Made by a program: the position numbers and the translations under genes. Of a stretch of 44,336 bases of DNA, positions 7,733-16,730 are shown piece after piece (position 1 is the first letter of the stretch; each line of letters begins with the position of its first letter). The stretch covers positions 1 through 44,336 of the forward strand of contig JACRQG010000022.1 of NCBI GenBank assembly GCA_016222805.1. Direction: 5' to 3'. Under the pieces are notes generated by a model. That model worked only from the letters and a program-made list of their open reading frames with translations. It searched no databases and had not been told where the DNA came from. Source of the DNA: Verrucomicrobiota bacterium (lineage in GTDB: Bacteria > Verrucomicrobiota > Verrucomicrobiia > Opitutales > Opitutaceae).

Positions 7733-9238
7733 ATGCCCGCCCCGCTGCTTGAACTCCGGCAGATCACCAAGTCGTTCGGAGGTGCCCGGGCGCTGCGTGG
7801 GGTCGACTTTGACCTGCGGGCCGGGGAAATCCACGCGTTGCTCGGCGAAAACGGCGCCGGCAAAAGCACGTTGATCAAGGTCATCACCGGCGCGCATGCC
7901 GCGGACGCCGGGACCCTGGCGCTGGAGGGAGCGCCGCTGCGCCATCACCAACCCGCCTCCGCCCACGCCGCCGGGATCGCGTGCATCTACCAGCAGCCGG
8001 CCCTCTTCCCCGATCTCACCGTGGCGGAGAATATCGCCCTGCGCCTCGAATCGGGATCTCCGTGGCGGCGGGTGGACTGGCGCGACCGCCACGCCCAGGC
8101 CAGCCGCTGGCTTACGCGTCTCGGCGCCCACATCGACCCCGGCACCGAGGCCGGCGAACTCTCGATGCCGGAGCAGCAGTTGGTGGAAATTGCCTGCGCC
8201 CTCGGCGCGGGAGCCCGGGTGCTGTTGATGGACGAACCGACCGCCTCCCTGACTCCGCGGGAGCAGGAGAAGCTGTTCTCCCTCATCCGCGATCTCCGGC
8301 AGACCGGCGTTGGCATCATTTACATTTCCCACCGTCTCGAGGAGATCTTCGCCCTGGCCGATCGCGTCACCGTGCTTCGGGATGGCGCCAGCGTGGGCAC
8401 CCGGTCCATCTCCGACGTCACGGAGTCCGAGCTCATCCGGATGATGGTCGGGCGCGACCTCACCTCTGCACCGGCACCAGCGGAGGCGCGCCCCGGTGGC
8501 GCGGTGCTCGTGCTCCGCGGCGTCGGCTGCTCCGCCACCGGTGTGCGCGACGTCTCGCTGGAACTGCGCGCCGGTGAGGTCTTCGGCGTCGCCGGGCTTG
8601 TGGGCGCCGGAAGGACCGAACTGGCCCGGGTTCTCTTCGGTCTCACTCCCGCCGATGCGGGGGAGATCCTCCTCGACGGCCGGGAGGTTTCGATCCGCTC
8701 CCCGCGCCAGGCCATGGCTCTGGGGCTCGCGTACGTGCCGGAGGATCGACGTCGACATGGCGCCATCCTCGAGCTGCCTGTCTCCCACAATCTCACGCTC
8801 GCCAGCCATGCCCGCGTGTTTCCCCGGGGCTGGCTGCGACCGCAGGCCGAACGCGAACTGGCCCGCCGATTCATCACCCAACTCTCCGTCCGGTGCTCCT
8901 CCCCGGAGGAAACCACGGGGGCGCTGTCGGGCGGCAACCAGCAGAAGATTGCCCTGGCCCGGTGGCTGGCAACCTGTCCACGGGTGCTGCTGCTCGACGA
9001 GCCCACCCAGGGCGTGGATGTCGGCGCGAAGAGCGAGATTCACGGCCTGATTCGCGATCTCACCCGGCAGGGAATCGCCGTGCTGCTGATCTCGAGCGAT
9101 CTCTCCGAGATCCTCGCACTGAGCGACCGCATCGGGGTCATGCGGGGAGGCACGCTCCCGGCGATTCTTCCCGGCCGCTCCACCGCGGCGGAGGTCATGG
9201 CCGCGGCCCTGGGCCAGGAGGAGAAGCGCGCGCCATGA
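7733..9238 (+). CDS. Sugar ABC importer, duplicated ATP-binding subunit (RbsA/LsrA/RhaT type)
   Basis: A 501-residue fused ABC ATPase that powers a carbohydrate-type importer from the cytosolic side. The first domain has Walker A GENGAGKST, a weak signature (LSMPEQQLVEIACAL) and Walker B VLLMDEPTASLT. The second has a degenerate Walker A (GLVGAGRTE), a good signature LSGGNQQKIALARWL and Walker B VLLLDEPTQGVDVG. This asymmetry is normal for the CUT2 class (ribose, AI-2, rhamnose and similar importers). The stop overlaps the first permease start by four bases. Gene order ATPase-permease-permease-binding protein matches lsrACDB; the substrate is not certain. Confidence 0.93.
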   Translation: MPAPLLELRQITKSFGGARALRGVDFDLRAGEIHALLGENGAGKSTLIKVITGAHAADAGTLALEGAPLRHHQPASAHAAGIACIYQQPALFPDLTVAENIALRLESGSPWRRVDWRDRHAQASRWLTRLGAHIDPGTEAGELSMPEQQLVEIACALGAGARVLLMDEPTASLTPREQEKLFSLIRDLRQTGVGIIYISHRLEEIFALADRVTVLRDGASVGTRSISDVTESELIRMMVGRDLTSAPAPAEARPGGAVLVLRGVGCSATGVRDVSLELRAGEVFGVAGLVGAGRTELARVLFGLTPADAGEILLDGREVSIRSPRQAMALGLAYVPEDRRRHGAILELPVSHNLTLASHARVFPRGWLRPQAERELARRFITQLSVRCSSPEETTGALSGGNQQKIALARWLATCPRVLLLDEPTQGVDVGAKSEIHGLIRDLTRQGIAVLLISSDLSEILALSDRIGVMRGGTLPAILPGRSTAAEVMAAALGQEEKRAP

Positions 9239-10164
9239 AACGGCATGCCCGCGAACTCGCCGTCACCGGCGCCCTCGCCGTCCTCCTGCTCGCGCTCGCG
9301 ATCTTCGCCCCGGGCTTCTACCAGCCCCAGCCGTTGCTGGCATTGGCCACGCGAGAAGCGCCGGTCCTGTTGGTCGCCTGCGGCATGACCGTCGTGATGA
9401 TTGCCCGCCAGATCGACATCTCCGTGGGTTCGCTGTTTTCGGTCTGCAGCGTCGGTGCAGGTCTCCTCGCCGCCGGAAACTGTCCCTTCGCGCTGGTGGT
9501 CGCCGCCGCGATCGCGATGGGCGCGGTGGGTGGTGCCCTCAACGGACTGCTGGTCGCGGTCCTCGGCCTGCCCGCGATCGTGGTCACGCTCGCGACCATG
9601 GTTGCCCTGCGGCAGGGGTTGAACCTCGTCCGCCAGGGCCGGTTCGTCGACCTGCCCGAGGGATTGCAGTGGTTCGGGCTCGGCCAGACGACCGGCATGG
9701 TGCTGCTCGTGGGCTTTGCCCTCGCCACTGTCGTCGGCCTCGCCCTGGGGCTCCGGCATCTTGCGGCCGGCCGGCACGTCTACGCCCTGGGGAGCGATGC
9801 CGAGGCTGCGCGCCTCGCCGGCATCCGCCCGCGCCTCGTGACCTGGCTGGTCTTTGTTTTCGCCGGAGCCCTGACCGGCCTCGCCGCAATGCTGAACGTC
9901 GTCCAATCGCCGCAGGTGCAACCTCTCGCCGGTCTCGGTCTCGAGCTCAAGGTGATCGCCGCCGTGGTGGTGGGCGGGGTCGCCGTCTCCGGTGGTCGCG
10001 GCACCCCCTGGGGCACTCTTTCCGGTCTCATGCTTCTCGCCTGCATCGCTCCCGCCCTCACCCACCTGCGAATCGAGGCCCACTGGGAGAAGGCCATCCA
10101 GGGGGCCATCATCCTGGTCGCCGTGCTTGGCGATGGGTTGCGTCGACGGCGCCGCGCCGGCTGA
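9235..10164 (+). CDS. Sugar ABC importer permease 1 (CUT2 class)
   Basis: A 309-residue polytopic membrane protein of the BPD_transp_2 family. Conserved features are the REAPVLLVACGMTVVMIARQ helix, QIDISVGSLFSV (the hallmark of CUT2 permeases), the Asn-containing GGALNGLLVAVLGLPAIVVTL segment, YALGSDAEAARLAGI (ATPase-coupling loop) and VVVGGVAVSGGRGTPWGTLSG near the C-terminus. It overlaps the ATPase gene by four bases and is followed after three bases by a second permease, so the two form a heterodimer in the inner membrane, as in LsrCD or RhaPQ. Confidence 0.92.
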   Translation: MKRHARELAVTGALAVLLLALAIFAPGFYQPQPLLALATREAPVLLVACGMTVVMIARQIDISVGSLFSVCSVGAGLLAAGNCPFALVVAAAIAMGAVGGALNGLLVAVLGLPAIVVTLATMVALRQGLNLVRQGRFVDLPEGLQWFGLGQTTGMVLLVGFALATVVGLALGLRHLAAGRHVYALGSDAEAARLAGIRPRLVTWLVFVFAGALTGLAAMLNVVQSPQVQPLAGLGLELKVIAAVVVGGVAVSGGRGTPWGTLSGLMLLACIAPALTHLRIEAHWEKAIQGAIILVAVLGDGLRRRRRAG

Positions 10165-10167
10165 GCC

Positions 10168-11226
10168 ATGCCCTCCCATCGGCAACGCCCAGCAGCCTTC
10201 CTGCTCTCCCACGAGATGCTCCTGCTCTACGTGGTGATCGCCGAGTGGATCTTCTTTTACCTGGCCGGCACGGGCGTGAACCGTCGCGGCGTTGTGATTG
10301 GTTTCGGCACGCTCGACCGCCAGTTCGACGTGCTCCGTCATTCGTGCGAAATCGGCCTCCTTGCGCTCGCCCTGACCCCGGTAATCCTGACCGCCGGGAT
10401 CGATCTGTCGGTGGGCTCCCTCCTTGGCCTTTGTGCGGTGATGTTTGGCGTGTTTTGGCATGACGCCGGCCTGCCGCTGGTCGTGGCCGCCCTCCTTACC
10501 CTGGGGGTGGGCGCCCTCGGCGGCGGCCTCAACGCGACCCTGATCGCGGGCCTGCGCCTGCCCCCGCTCATTGTCACGCTGGGCACGTATTCGCTGTACC
10601 GGGGACTGGCAGAGGCCATCACCCGCGGTTCCGTCACCTACACGGATTTTCCGCCCGCCTTTCTTTTTCTCGGCCAGGAACGATGGCTGGGCCTTCCGAC
10701 GCAGGCGTGGGTCTTCCTCGGATTTGCGACCGTCCTCTGGCTCCTGATCCACCGCACCACTCTCGGCCGATCGTGCCGGGCCATCGGATTCGCCCCGGAG
10801 GGCGCGTGCTTCGCCGGCCTGCCCGTCGGCCGCCATCTCGCCACGTTCTACGTGATCGCAGGCTCCATCTCCGCCGTGGCGGCACTCGTCTACACGGCTC
10901 GCCTCGGCCAGGCCAAAGCCGACGCCGGCAACGGCTACGAACTCTTCGCCATCACGGCGGTCGTCCTCGGGGGCACGAGCATCTTCGGCGGCACCGGCAG
11001 CGTGACCGGTACCCTGCTCGGCGTCGCCGCCATTGCCATCCTCAAGAACGGCCTGGCGTGCCTTCCGGCGGTGATGCGTCTCAACGCCGCGGAGGAAATG
11101 GCCGGCCTGATGACCGGCGCGCTGCTTTTGCTCGCCTTGACCGCGGGCGCGGTGTCACGAATCTGGGCCAGTTTCCGGCGCCCGCCGGCCGCCGGGGTCC
11201 AACCCTCCCCTTCTCCCCCTGCATGA
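10168..11226 (+). CDS. Sugar ABC importer permease 2 (CUT2 class)
   Basis: A 352-residue partner permease of the BPD_transp_2 family. It contains LALTPVILTAGIDLSVGSLL, GGGLNATLIAGLRLPPLIVTLGT, a coupling-loop region RAIGFAPEGACFAGL, and the ITAVVLGGTSIFGGTGSVTGTLLG signature near the C-terminus. A longer N-terminus than permease 1 gives an extra hydrophobic segment. Its stop overlaps the start of the binding-protein gene by four bases (ATGA), so all four transporter genes are coupled. Confidence 0.92.
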   Translation: MPSHRQRPAAFLLSHEMLLLYVVIAEWIFFYLAGTGVNRRGVVIGFGTLDRQFDVLRHSCEIGLLALALTPVILTAGIDLSVGSLLGLCAVMFGVFWHDAGLPLVVAALLTLGVGALGGGLNATLIAGLRLPPLIVTLGTYSLYRGLAEAITRGSVTYTDFPPAFLFLGQERWLGLPTQAWVFLGFATVLWLLIHRTTLGRSCRAIGFAPEGACFAGLPVGRHLATFYVIAGSISAVAALVYTARLGQAKADAGNGYELFAITAVVLGGTSIFGGTGSVTGTLLGVAAIAILKNGLACLPAVMRLNAAEEMAGLMTGALLLLALTAGAVSRIWASFRRPPAAGVQPSPSPPA

Positions 11227-12172
11227 ACGCCGTTCTTCGTCTTTCCGTCCTCGTCGCAGCCGCCTCCGCCGCCCTGATCAGCTCCGCCCGCGCCGCCGAC
11301 TCTTCGCTGGTGGTCGCGATGCTCCCGAAGGCCAAGGGCAACGCTTACCACATGTCGGTCGTGGCCGGCGCGGAAAAGGCCGCCCGGGACCTCGGCGTGC
11401 GCTTCCTGTTTGACGGACCGACCGACAGCAACGCCGCCAAGCAGAATGAGATTGTGGAGAACTGGATCACGCTGGGTGTCGACGTGATCGCCGTGGCCGC
11501 CGAGAACCGCGACGGCATTTCCACTGTGCTGCGCAAAGCCCGGAAGCAGGGCATCCAGGTGGTCACGTACGATGCCGATGCCCAGCCCGACGCGCGCTCG
11601 TTCTTCGTGAACCAGGCCACGCCGCAGGGAATCGCGCACGCCTTGATGGACGATGCAGCCCGGCTCTTGGGCGGCGAGGGAGAGTTTGCGATCATCCTGG
11701 CGACCCTGACCGCAGCCAAAAGGAGAAATACCCCAAGATGCGGCTCGTGGCCGTGCGGCCCTGCGACGATCTGAAGGACAAGGCCCAGTCCGAGGCCACC
11801 GCGCTGATGAGTGCCCATCCCAATCTCCGGCTCATCATGGCGATCTGCTCTCCGGCCGTTCCCGGCGCCGCCGAGGCGGTGAAACAGGCCGGCAAGGCCG
11901 GCCGCGTCAAGGTCATCGGCCTCGGCTTGCCCAGCGAAAACCGCCGCTACGTGAAGGAAGGGGTGACCGACACGGTGATCCTCTGGAAAACCGAGGATCT
12001 CGGCTATCTCACCCTGGAGGCCGCCGTTGCCGTCGCCCGCGGCACGCTCAAGCCGGGCGCCAGCCGATTCGTCTCGCGGAAGCTGGGATCCTTCGAGATC
12101 CAGGGCGACAACATCATCCTCGGGACGCCCTTCGCCTTCAACCGGGACAACATCGATCAGTTCAACTTCTGA
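11223..12172 (+). pseudogene. Sugar ABC importer substrate-binding protein (RhaS/LsrB-like), broken by deletion and frameshift
   Basis: Periplasmic binding protein of the CUT2 importer. The first part (11223 to about 11717) encodes a signal peptide ending SSARAAD, then SLVVAMLPKAKGNAYHMSVV, FDGPTDSNAAKQNEIVENWI and FFVNQATPQGIAHAL, all typical of RhaS/LsrB-like proteins. After GEFAIILATLTAA the frame is lost; the original frame runs to a stop at 11774. The rest of the protein continues in another frame from about 11720 (KEKYPKMRLVAVRPCDD) to 12172. Homologues have about 12-14 residues between LTAA and KEKYP (an NQNxW...-like helix) that are missing here, so the lesion is a small deletion of a length not divisible by three. 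The 3' end overlaps the convergent lnt by 16 bases. It may be a true pseudogene or a sequence error. Confidence 0.88.
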
Positions 12173-13833
12173 GACGTCTCGGACGGCTCCGCCGGGTTCC
12201 CAACGGACTGACCTTCGCTGGATCGGAGCAGCAGCACGCCAAACACGGCGAGTACGGCGCACGCCGCCACGAACCAGTCGCCGTACTCCACGTAGAAGCT
12301 CGGGCGGTCGACCCACCGCACATCGCGAGTCACCTCCACCACCCGGGAGCCGCGGAAGTAGATTGAGCCTTGCGCGTTCGTCACCACCGAGCGGACCACC
12401 CCAAATTCGTCAATCCATCCGCTCCACCCCGCATTGCCACAACGCAACACCGGGCGCCGCGTTTCGACTGCCCGCAGCACGGCATGCGCGGCGTGCTGGT
12501 AGGCGGCCCCGCCCTCTCCAAACCAGCCGTTGTTGGTCAGCACCACCAGGGCGGACGCGCCACTGAGCGCGCTGAAGCGGGCCAACTGCGGGTAGGTGTC
12601 CTCGTAGCAGATCAACGGCCCCACCACCGTCGGCTGTCCGCGCAGGACGACGAGCAGGGGCGCCGAAGTTTCGCCCGCCATGAAGTCGCCGCCAATCGGG
12701 ACAAACTTCCCGATCCAGCCCAGCAACGGCCGCAGCGGCACGAACTCCCCGAAGGGCACAAGCCGCCGCTTTGCATAGTACCTTGCCCCCACGCCCTCTT
12801 CCGGCGTGACCACGAAGGCTCCGTTGTACCAAGCCTCATCCGCGGTGCGCGGTTGCTCGATGGCAATGGAGCCGAGGACCAGCGGCACCTGACTCCGCTT
12901 GATCAGCGACTCGACGAAGGCCTGCGCGGAGGCGTCGCCGCGGACCGCCATCGGAGTCACGGCCTCGGGCCAGACCAGCAAATCCGGCCGACGGGAGGCG
13001 GCTTCCAGGGTGGTCTGGGTCAGCGTCTCGAGGATCGCGGGAGCCCGGGCCGGATCCCATTTCACCTCCTGGGCGATCGCCGGCTGCACCAGGCCGATCT
13101 TCAGCCAGGGCACCGAGTACCCGCGGCGGTTGAAAGACTCCTGAAAGTGCACGGAGACGCACGCGAGGAGGAGAAAAAGGGCGAGGAAGAACTCCTGGCT
13201 GCGCTTGTTGATCCCAGTCACCCCCTCCCGGAAAAGGCGGTGGGCATAGGCGCCAAAACCGAGGTTCACCATCACCAGCACGAAGGAGATGCCATAGGCT
13301 CCGGTGTAGGCGGCGATTTGCAGGATGCTGGTGCGCTCCCACTGGCTCGCCGCCAGGGGCAGCCAGGGAAAGCCTCCCAGCAACCAGCTCCGCGTCCATT
13401 CGATGACCACCCAGCATCCGGCCAGTCCAATCATCGCGACCAGTCGCACCGGGACCGTGCGTCCCACCATTCGGGGAAGCAGCCACCGCGCCGCGAGAAA
13501 CCAACTGCCCACCCACGCGCCAACAAACGGCCCGAGCAGGAAGAGCCCCAGCCAGGTGACGTTGTGGAGCCATCCCAGGAGGATGGTCCAAGCCAGCGCC
13601 TGCGCCACGAAGAGCGTCGTGACAAACAGCCGCCACGGCGGTCGGGTATAGGCCCAGTAGATTCCGGGCACCAGCAACGCATAGGCCGCCTCGGGAACCT
13701 GATAGGGAGGGAAGGCCACCACGGTCAGGAACGCGGTGAGCAGGCCGACCGATGTGGCAGCCAGCGGACGCGCGTGGCGCTGCAAGAAGCCCGGCGAAGG
13801 AGCGTAGGGATCGATGACGACGGCGGAGGACAA
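12157..13833 (-). CDS. lnt: Apolipoprotein N-acyltransferase
   Basis: Adds the third acyl chain to the N-terminal cysteine of lipoproteins in the inner membrane. The 558-residue protein has about six N-terminal membrane helices (to about residue 230), a periplasmic nitrilase-fold domain (about 245-510) and a last membrane helix before the C-terminus. The catalytic triad is visible as Glu290 (VWPEAVTP), Lys355 (YYAKRRLVPFGE) and Cys409 (LICYEDTYP). The family's LTNNGWFG and GNAGWSGWID segments follow. The stop lies inside the last codons of the convergent ABC binding-protein gene. A zinc-ribbon gene lies 159 bases upstream on the same strand. Confidence 0.95.
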   Translation of the reverse strand: MSSAVVIDPYAPSPGFLQRHARPLAATSVGLLTAFLTVVAFPPYQVPEAAYALLVPGIYWAYTRPPWRLFVTTLFVAQALAWTILLGWLHNVTWLGLFLLGPFVGAWVGSWFLAARWLLPRMVGRTVPVRLVAMIGLAGCWVVIEWTRSWLLGGFPWLPLAASQWERTSILQIAAYTGAYGISFVLVMVNLGFGAYAHRLFREGVTGINKRSQEFFLALFLLLACVSVHFQESFNRRGYSVPWLKIGLVQPAIAQEVKWDPARAPAILETLTQTTLEAASRRPDLLVWPEAVTPMAVRGDASAQAFVESLIKRSQVPLVLGSIAIEQPRTADEAWYNGAFVVTPEEGVGARYYAKRRLVPFGEFVPLRPLLGWIGKFVPIGGDFMAGETSAPLLVVLRGQPTVVGPLICYEDTYPQLARFSALSGASALVVLTNNGWFGEGGAAYQHAAHAVLRAVETRRPVLRCGNAGWSGWIDEFGVVRSVVTNAQGSIYFRGSRVVEVTRDVRWVDRPSFYVEYGDWFVAACAVLAVFGVLLLRSSEGQSVGNPAEPSETSQKLN

Positions 13834-13992
13834 CGGAGTACCCGGGAGAATTCACCGCCCGTTAGCGGGCGGCGCGAACGGCCAGGATCCGCGAGAACGT
13901 TGCAGACCGCTTGGAGGTCGCGGACATGGCGACCGCAGTTTGAAGAAGGAGGTCGGACAAAGGCATCAGGACCAGGGACCGGCAGCTGGAGA

Positions 13993-14220
13993 TCAGAACT
14001 TCAACCGGACATTCTCGTGGCCGCAGTTCGGGCAGCGAGCAAGTTCAGCCCGGCCCGGGGCTCCGTAGAGGTGATCGCATCGAATGCAGTGAAAGGTGGA
14101 CTTGCGGCGCTCCAATTCGAATCTCCGATGGTCGCGCCGATCATAGTAGATCCAGAGGACGAGAAACGTGATCGCGACGAACACACAGTAGAGGACGGTC
14201 GCGGTGGAGAATTCGAACAT
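13993..14220 (-). CDS. Small zinc-ribbon membrane protein
   Basis: A 75-residue protein with one N-terminal membrane helix (about residues 6-25, ending WIYYDRRDHRR), a basic stretch, and a zinc ribbon formed by CIRC (about 45-48) and CPNC (about 63-66) at the C-terminus, in the form HCIRCDHLYG ... ARCPNCGHENVRLKF. The topology suggests a cytosolic or periplasmic zinc knuckle tethered to the membrane. It lies just downstream of the rplQ terminator and upstream of lnt on the same strand. I recognise no named family. Confidence 0.8.
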   Translation of the reverse strand: MFEFSTATVLYCVFVAITFLVLWIYYDRRDHRRFELERRKSTFHCIRCDHLYGAPGRAELARCPNCGHENVRLKF

Positions 14221-14258
14221 CGCCCACAGGGAACGGCTTCGGACCCGGTCGGCGCGAC

Positions 14259-14291
14259 AAAAAAAACGCGCCGGGGAAAACCCGGCGCGTT
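14259..14291 (-). terminator. Rho-independent terminator of the ribosomal super-operon
   Basis: Read on the minus strand, an 11-bp stem (AACGCGCCGGG / CCCGGCGCGTT) with a 5-base loop is followed by a run of T (plus-strand A run at 14259-14266). It lies 45 bases after the rplQ stop and ends the cluster that began with rpsL. Confidence 0.93.
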
Positions 14292-14336
14292 GCGCAAAAC
14301 TTTGGGGGATCTAGCCGGCGCCGGTGCGGCGCGGCT

Positions 14337-14855
14337 TCAGCCCTGCTTTTCTCCGGCCGGCTTGGCGGCTTCCGCCGCGGGAGCCGACGGGGCAGCTTCG
14401 GCCGTCGCCGCCGCCTTGGCCTTGGCACCCTTCGCCGCCTTGCGGCCCTTGGACTTCTTGTAGCCCGGGTCGTCGGCCTTGACGAATTCGATCAGCGCGA
14501 GCTCCGCGGCGTCGCTCTGCCGGCGGTTGCCCAACTTGTAGATCCGGGTGTACCCGCCGTTGCGGTTGACGAATTCCTTGTAAGTCTCGTTGAAGAGCTT
14601 CGTGACCGCGGACTCGTCACGCACATCGGCCAGAGCGAGGCGGCGCAGGTGAATCGCGTCCTTCTTCTCGGTCTTCGCCGCGGCGTGCTTGGCCTTGGTG
14701 ATGACCTTTTCGATGAAGGGACGCAGGGCGCGGGCCTTGGTCAGAGTGGTCTGGATGCGACCGTGCGTGATCAGCGCGGCGGCGAGGTTGGACAACATCG
14801 CGCGGCGGTGCTCGCGGGTCACACCGAGGGAGGCGTGGTGTTTGTTATGACGCAT
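14337..14855 (-). CDS. rplQ: 50S ribosomal protein L17
   Basis: Large-subunit protein near the peptide exit tunnel. The N-terminus MRHNKHHASLGVTREHRRAM and the GGYTRIYKLGNRRQSDAAELALIEF block are diagnostic. At 172 residues it is longer than a standard bacterial L17 (about 120): residues about 127-172 form a Lys- then Ala/Pro-rich tail with no expected fold. It is the last gene of the alpha-operon section, 153 bases after rpoA, and is followed by a terminator. The 14856-15008 spacer shows no gene. Confidence 0.96.
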   Translation of the reverse strand: MRHNKHHASLGVTREHRRAMLSNLAAALITHGRIQTTLTKARALRPFIEKVITKAKHAAAKTEKKDAIHLRRLALADVRDESAVTKLFNETYKEFVNRNGGYTRIYKLGNRRQSDAAELALIEFVKADDPGYKKSKGRKAAKGAKAKAAATAEAAPSAPAAEAAKPAGEKQG

Positions 14856-15008
14856 TGGATTTCAGTTGGATCGCGGCTCCCGATCGGCAATCCGCTCGCA
14901 GCGTGAGGCGAAAGCGGACGGCGCGAGAGCCGCAGGTGGTTCGGAGAAATATTCCGGGCGGCGCGCCGGCCCGCACTGGGCCAGCCGGCGTCGACCACCC
15001 GGGAGGGA

Positions 15009-16010
15009 TCAAGCTTCCTTCTTGGTGTCGAGGAGCCGCTCGTCGAACTTCATGCCCAGCGACAGGCCGAGAGCCTCGAGCTTCTCCTTGATTTCGTTGA
15101 GCGACTTCTTGCCGAAGTTGCGGTACTTGAGCATCTCCTGCTCGGTCTTCATGGCGAGTTCGCCCACCGTCGTGATGTTGGCGTTGTTCAGGCAGTTGGC
15201 CGCGCGGACCGAGAGTTCGATCTCGTTGACCGACATGTTGAGCAGCTTGCGGAGCTTGTTCTGCTCCTCGCTGACCTCGGACTGCTGGTTCTCGAACTCG
15301 TACTGCTCCTCGCTGACGCGATCGAAGACGTCGAGGTGGTGCTTGAGGATCGACGCGCTCTGCTTGAGGGCGTCATCCGGAGTGATGCGGCCATCCGTCC
15401 AGATTTCGAGGATGAGCTTGTCGTAGTCGGTGATCTGCCCGACGCGGGTCGCCTCGACGGCGTACTTCACGAGCTTGACCGGGGAGAACAGCGAATCGAT
15501 CGGAATGACCCCGATCGGCTGCTCCTCCTTCTTGTTGGCCTCGCCGGGATAATAGCCGCGACCGGTCTTGATCTCGATCTCGGCCTCGAAGCTGCGCTTG
15601 TGGTCGAGGGTGCAGATGACCTGGTCCGGGTTGATGATCTGGATGTTCGCGTCGGCCTGGATGTCGGCCGCGGTCACGGGCCCCGCCTTCGACACCTTGA
15701 TCTGCAGGGAAATCGGCTCGCGCTTCTGGGAGACGATCAGGACCTTCTTGAGGTTGAGCACGATGTCGGTGACGTCCTCGACGACCCCGTCGATGGACTG
15801 GAACTCGTGGTTGACCCCGTCGATCTTGATCGAGGAGATGGCCGCGCCTTCGATCGAGCTGAGGAGGACGCGCCGCAGCGAGTTGCCGATGGTGTGGCCG
15901 TAACCGGCTTCGAAGGGTTCGGCGATGAACTTGGCGTAGGTGGGCGTGGCGCCTTCCTCGACCTTGGTGAGTTTGCTGGGCAGTTCGAACTTTCCGAGGC
16001 GTTTTGGCAT
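15009..16010 (-). CDS. rpoA: DNA-directed RNA polymerase subunit alpha
   Basis: Core RNA polymerase subunit that nucleates assembly and contacts UP elements and activators. The 333-residue protein has the N-terminal dimerisation domain (GYGHTIGNSLRRVLLSSIEG) and a C-terminal domain with ELSVRAANCLNNANI (containing the UP-element Arg equivalent to E. coli Arg265) and YRNFGKKSLNEIKEKLEALG. I chose the ATG at 16010 (MPKRLGKFELP) as it gives the family length; a longer in-frame start at 16220 reads back into rpsD. It follows rpsD by 56 bases. Confidence 0.97.
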   Translation of the reverse strand: MPKRLGKFELPSKLTKVEEGATPTYAKFIAEPFEAGYGHTIGNSLRRVLLSSIEGAAISSIKIDGVNHEFQSIDGVVEDVTDIVLNLKKVLIVSQKREPISLQIKVSKAGPVTAADIQADANIQIINPDQVICTLDHKRSFEAEIEIKTGRGYYPGEANKKEEQPIGVIPIDSLFSPVKLVKYAVEATRVGQITDYDKLILEIWTDGRITPDDALKQSASILKHHLDVFDRVSEEQYEFENQQSEVSEEQNKLRKLLNMSVNEIELSVRAANCLNNANITTVGELAMKTEQEMLKYRNFGKKSLNEIKEKLEALGLSLGMKFDERLLDTKKEA

Positions 16011-16066
16011 GGCAGGGGAGTTCTGACGTTGAGCGATGAGGATGTTTCGAGGGACGGAATCGCCGG

Positions 16067-16678
16067 TTAGAACCGCGAGTAGAATTCCACGATCAGCTGC
16101 TCGTTGACCTCCTGCGTCATCTCTTCGCGCGTCGGCAGCCGGACCACCGTGGCCTTGAAGGTCTCGGGGTTCATCGAGAGCCAGCCGGGGACGTTGCGGA
16201 TTCGATTCTCCTCGAGGCAACGGGTGGCGAGCTGGCGGGACGCCGGGGTGTTTTTCACCTCGATCTCGTCACCGGCCTTCACGTTGTAGCTGGCGATGTC
16301 GACCTTGTGGCCGTTGACGCGGATGTGCCCGTGGTTGACGAACTGGCGGGCCGCCGCGCGGCTCTTGGCGAGGCCGAGCAGATAAACCGTGCTGTCGAGA
16401 CGGGTCTCCAGGAGCTGCAGGAAGCGCTCGCCGGTGACGCCGCGCTCCTTCTTGGCGATCTCGAACATGCGGCGGAACTGCCGTTCGAGCAGGCCGTAGA
16501 TATAGCGCAGCTTCTGCTTTTCGTTCAGGCCGACGGCGTATTCGGAGACTTTGCGCCGCATCTTCGGGCCATGCTGGCCGGGAGGATAGCCGCGGCGCTC
16601 GAGCGCCTTGCCGGAGCCGAGAAGGTGCTGGCCAAAACGACGGCTGATGCGGGTGGTGGGGCCGGTATAACGAGCCAT
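16067..16678 (-). CDS. rpsD: 30S ribosomal protein S4
   Basis: Primary 16S rRNA binder that nucleates 30S assembly. The 203 residues carry the S4 RNA-binding domain (RLDSTVYLLGLAKSRAAARQ, FVNHGHIRVNGHKVDI) and the usual C-terminus NEQLIVEFYSRF. The N-terminus lacks the four-Cys zinc finger of some S4 forms. It sits between rpsK and rpoA, the standard alpha-operon order, so it may autoregulate this segment as in E. coli; no pseudoknot was identified. Confidence 0.97.
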   Translation of the reverse strand: MARYTGPTTRISRRFGQHLLGSGKALERRGYPPGQHGPKMRRKVSEYAVGLNEKQKLRYIYGLLERQFRRMFEIAKKERGVTGERFLQLLETRLDSTVYLLGLAKSRAAARQFVNHGHIRVNGHKVDIASYNVKAGDEIEVKNTPASRQLATRCLEENRIRNVPGWLSMNPETFKATVVRLPTREEMTQEVNEQLIVEFYSRF

Positions 16679-16730
16679 GACAGGAAAGGTCTGAGATTGC
16701 TGAGTTGAGAGTGTTCAGGCGGCCGGCACG

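Noticed and set aside
9040-10836. Open frame of 598 codons on the minus strand inside the ABC transporter genes
   Set aside because: Overlaps well supported permeases; charged low-complexity composition typical of a shadow.
12370-14463. Open frame of 697 codons opposite lnt and rplQ
   Set aside because: Runs across two real genes and the terminator; antisense shadow.
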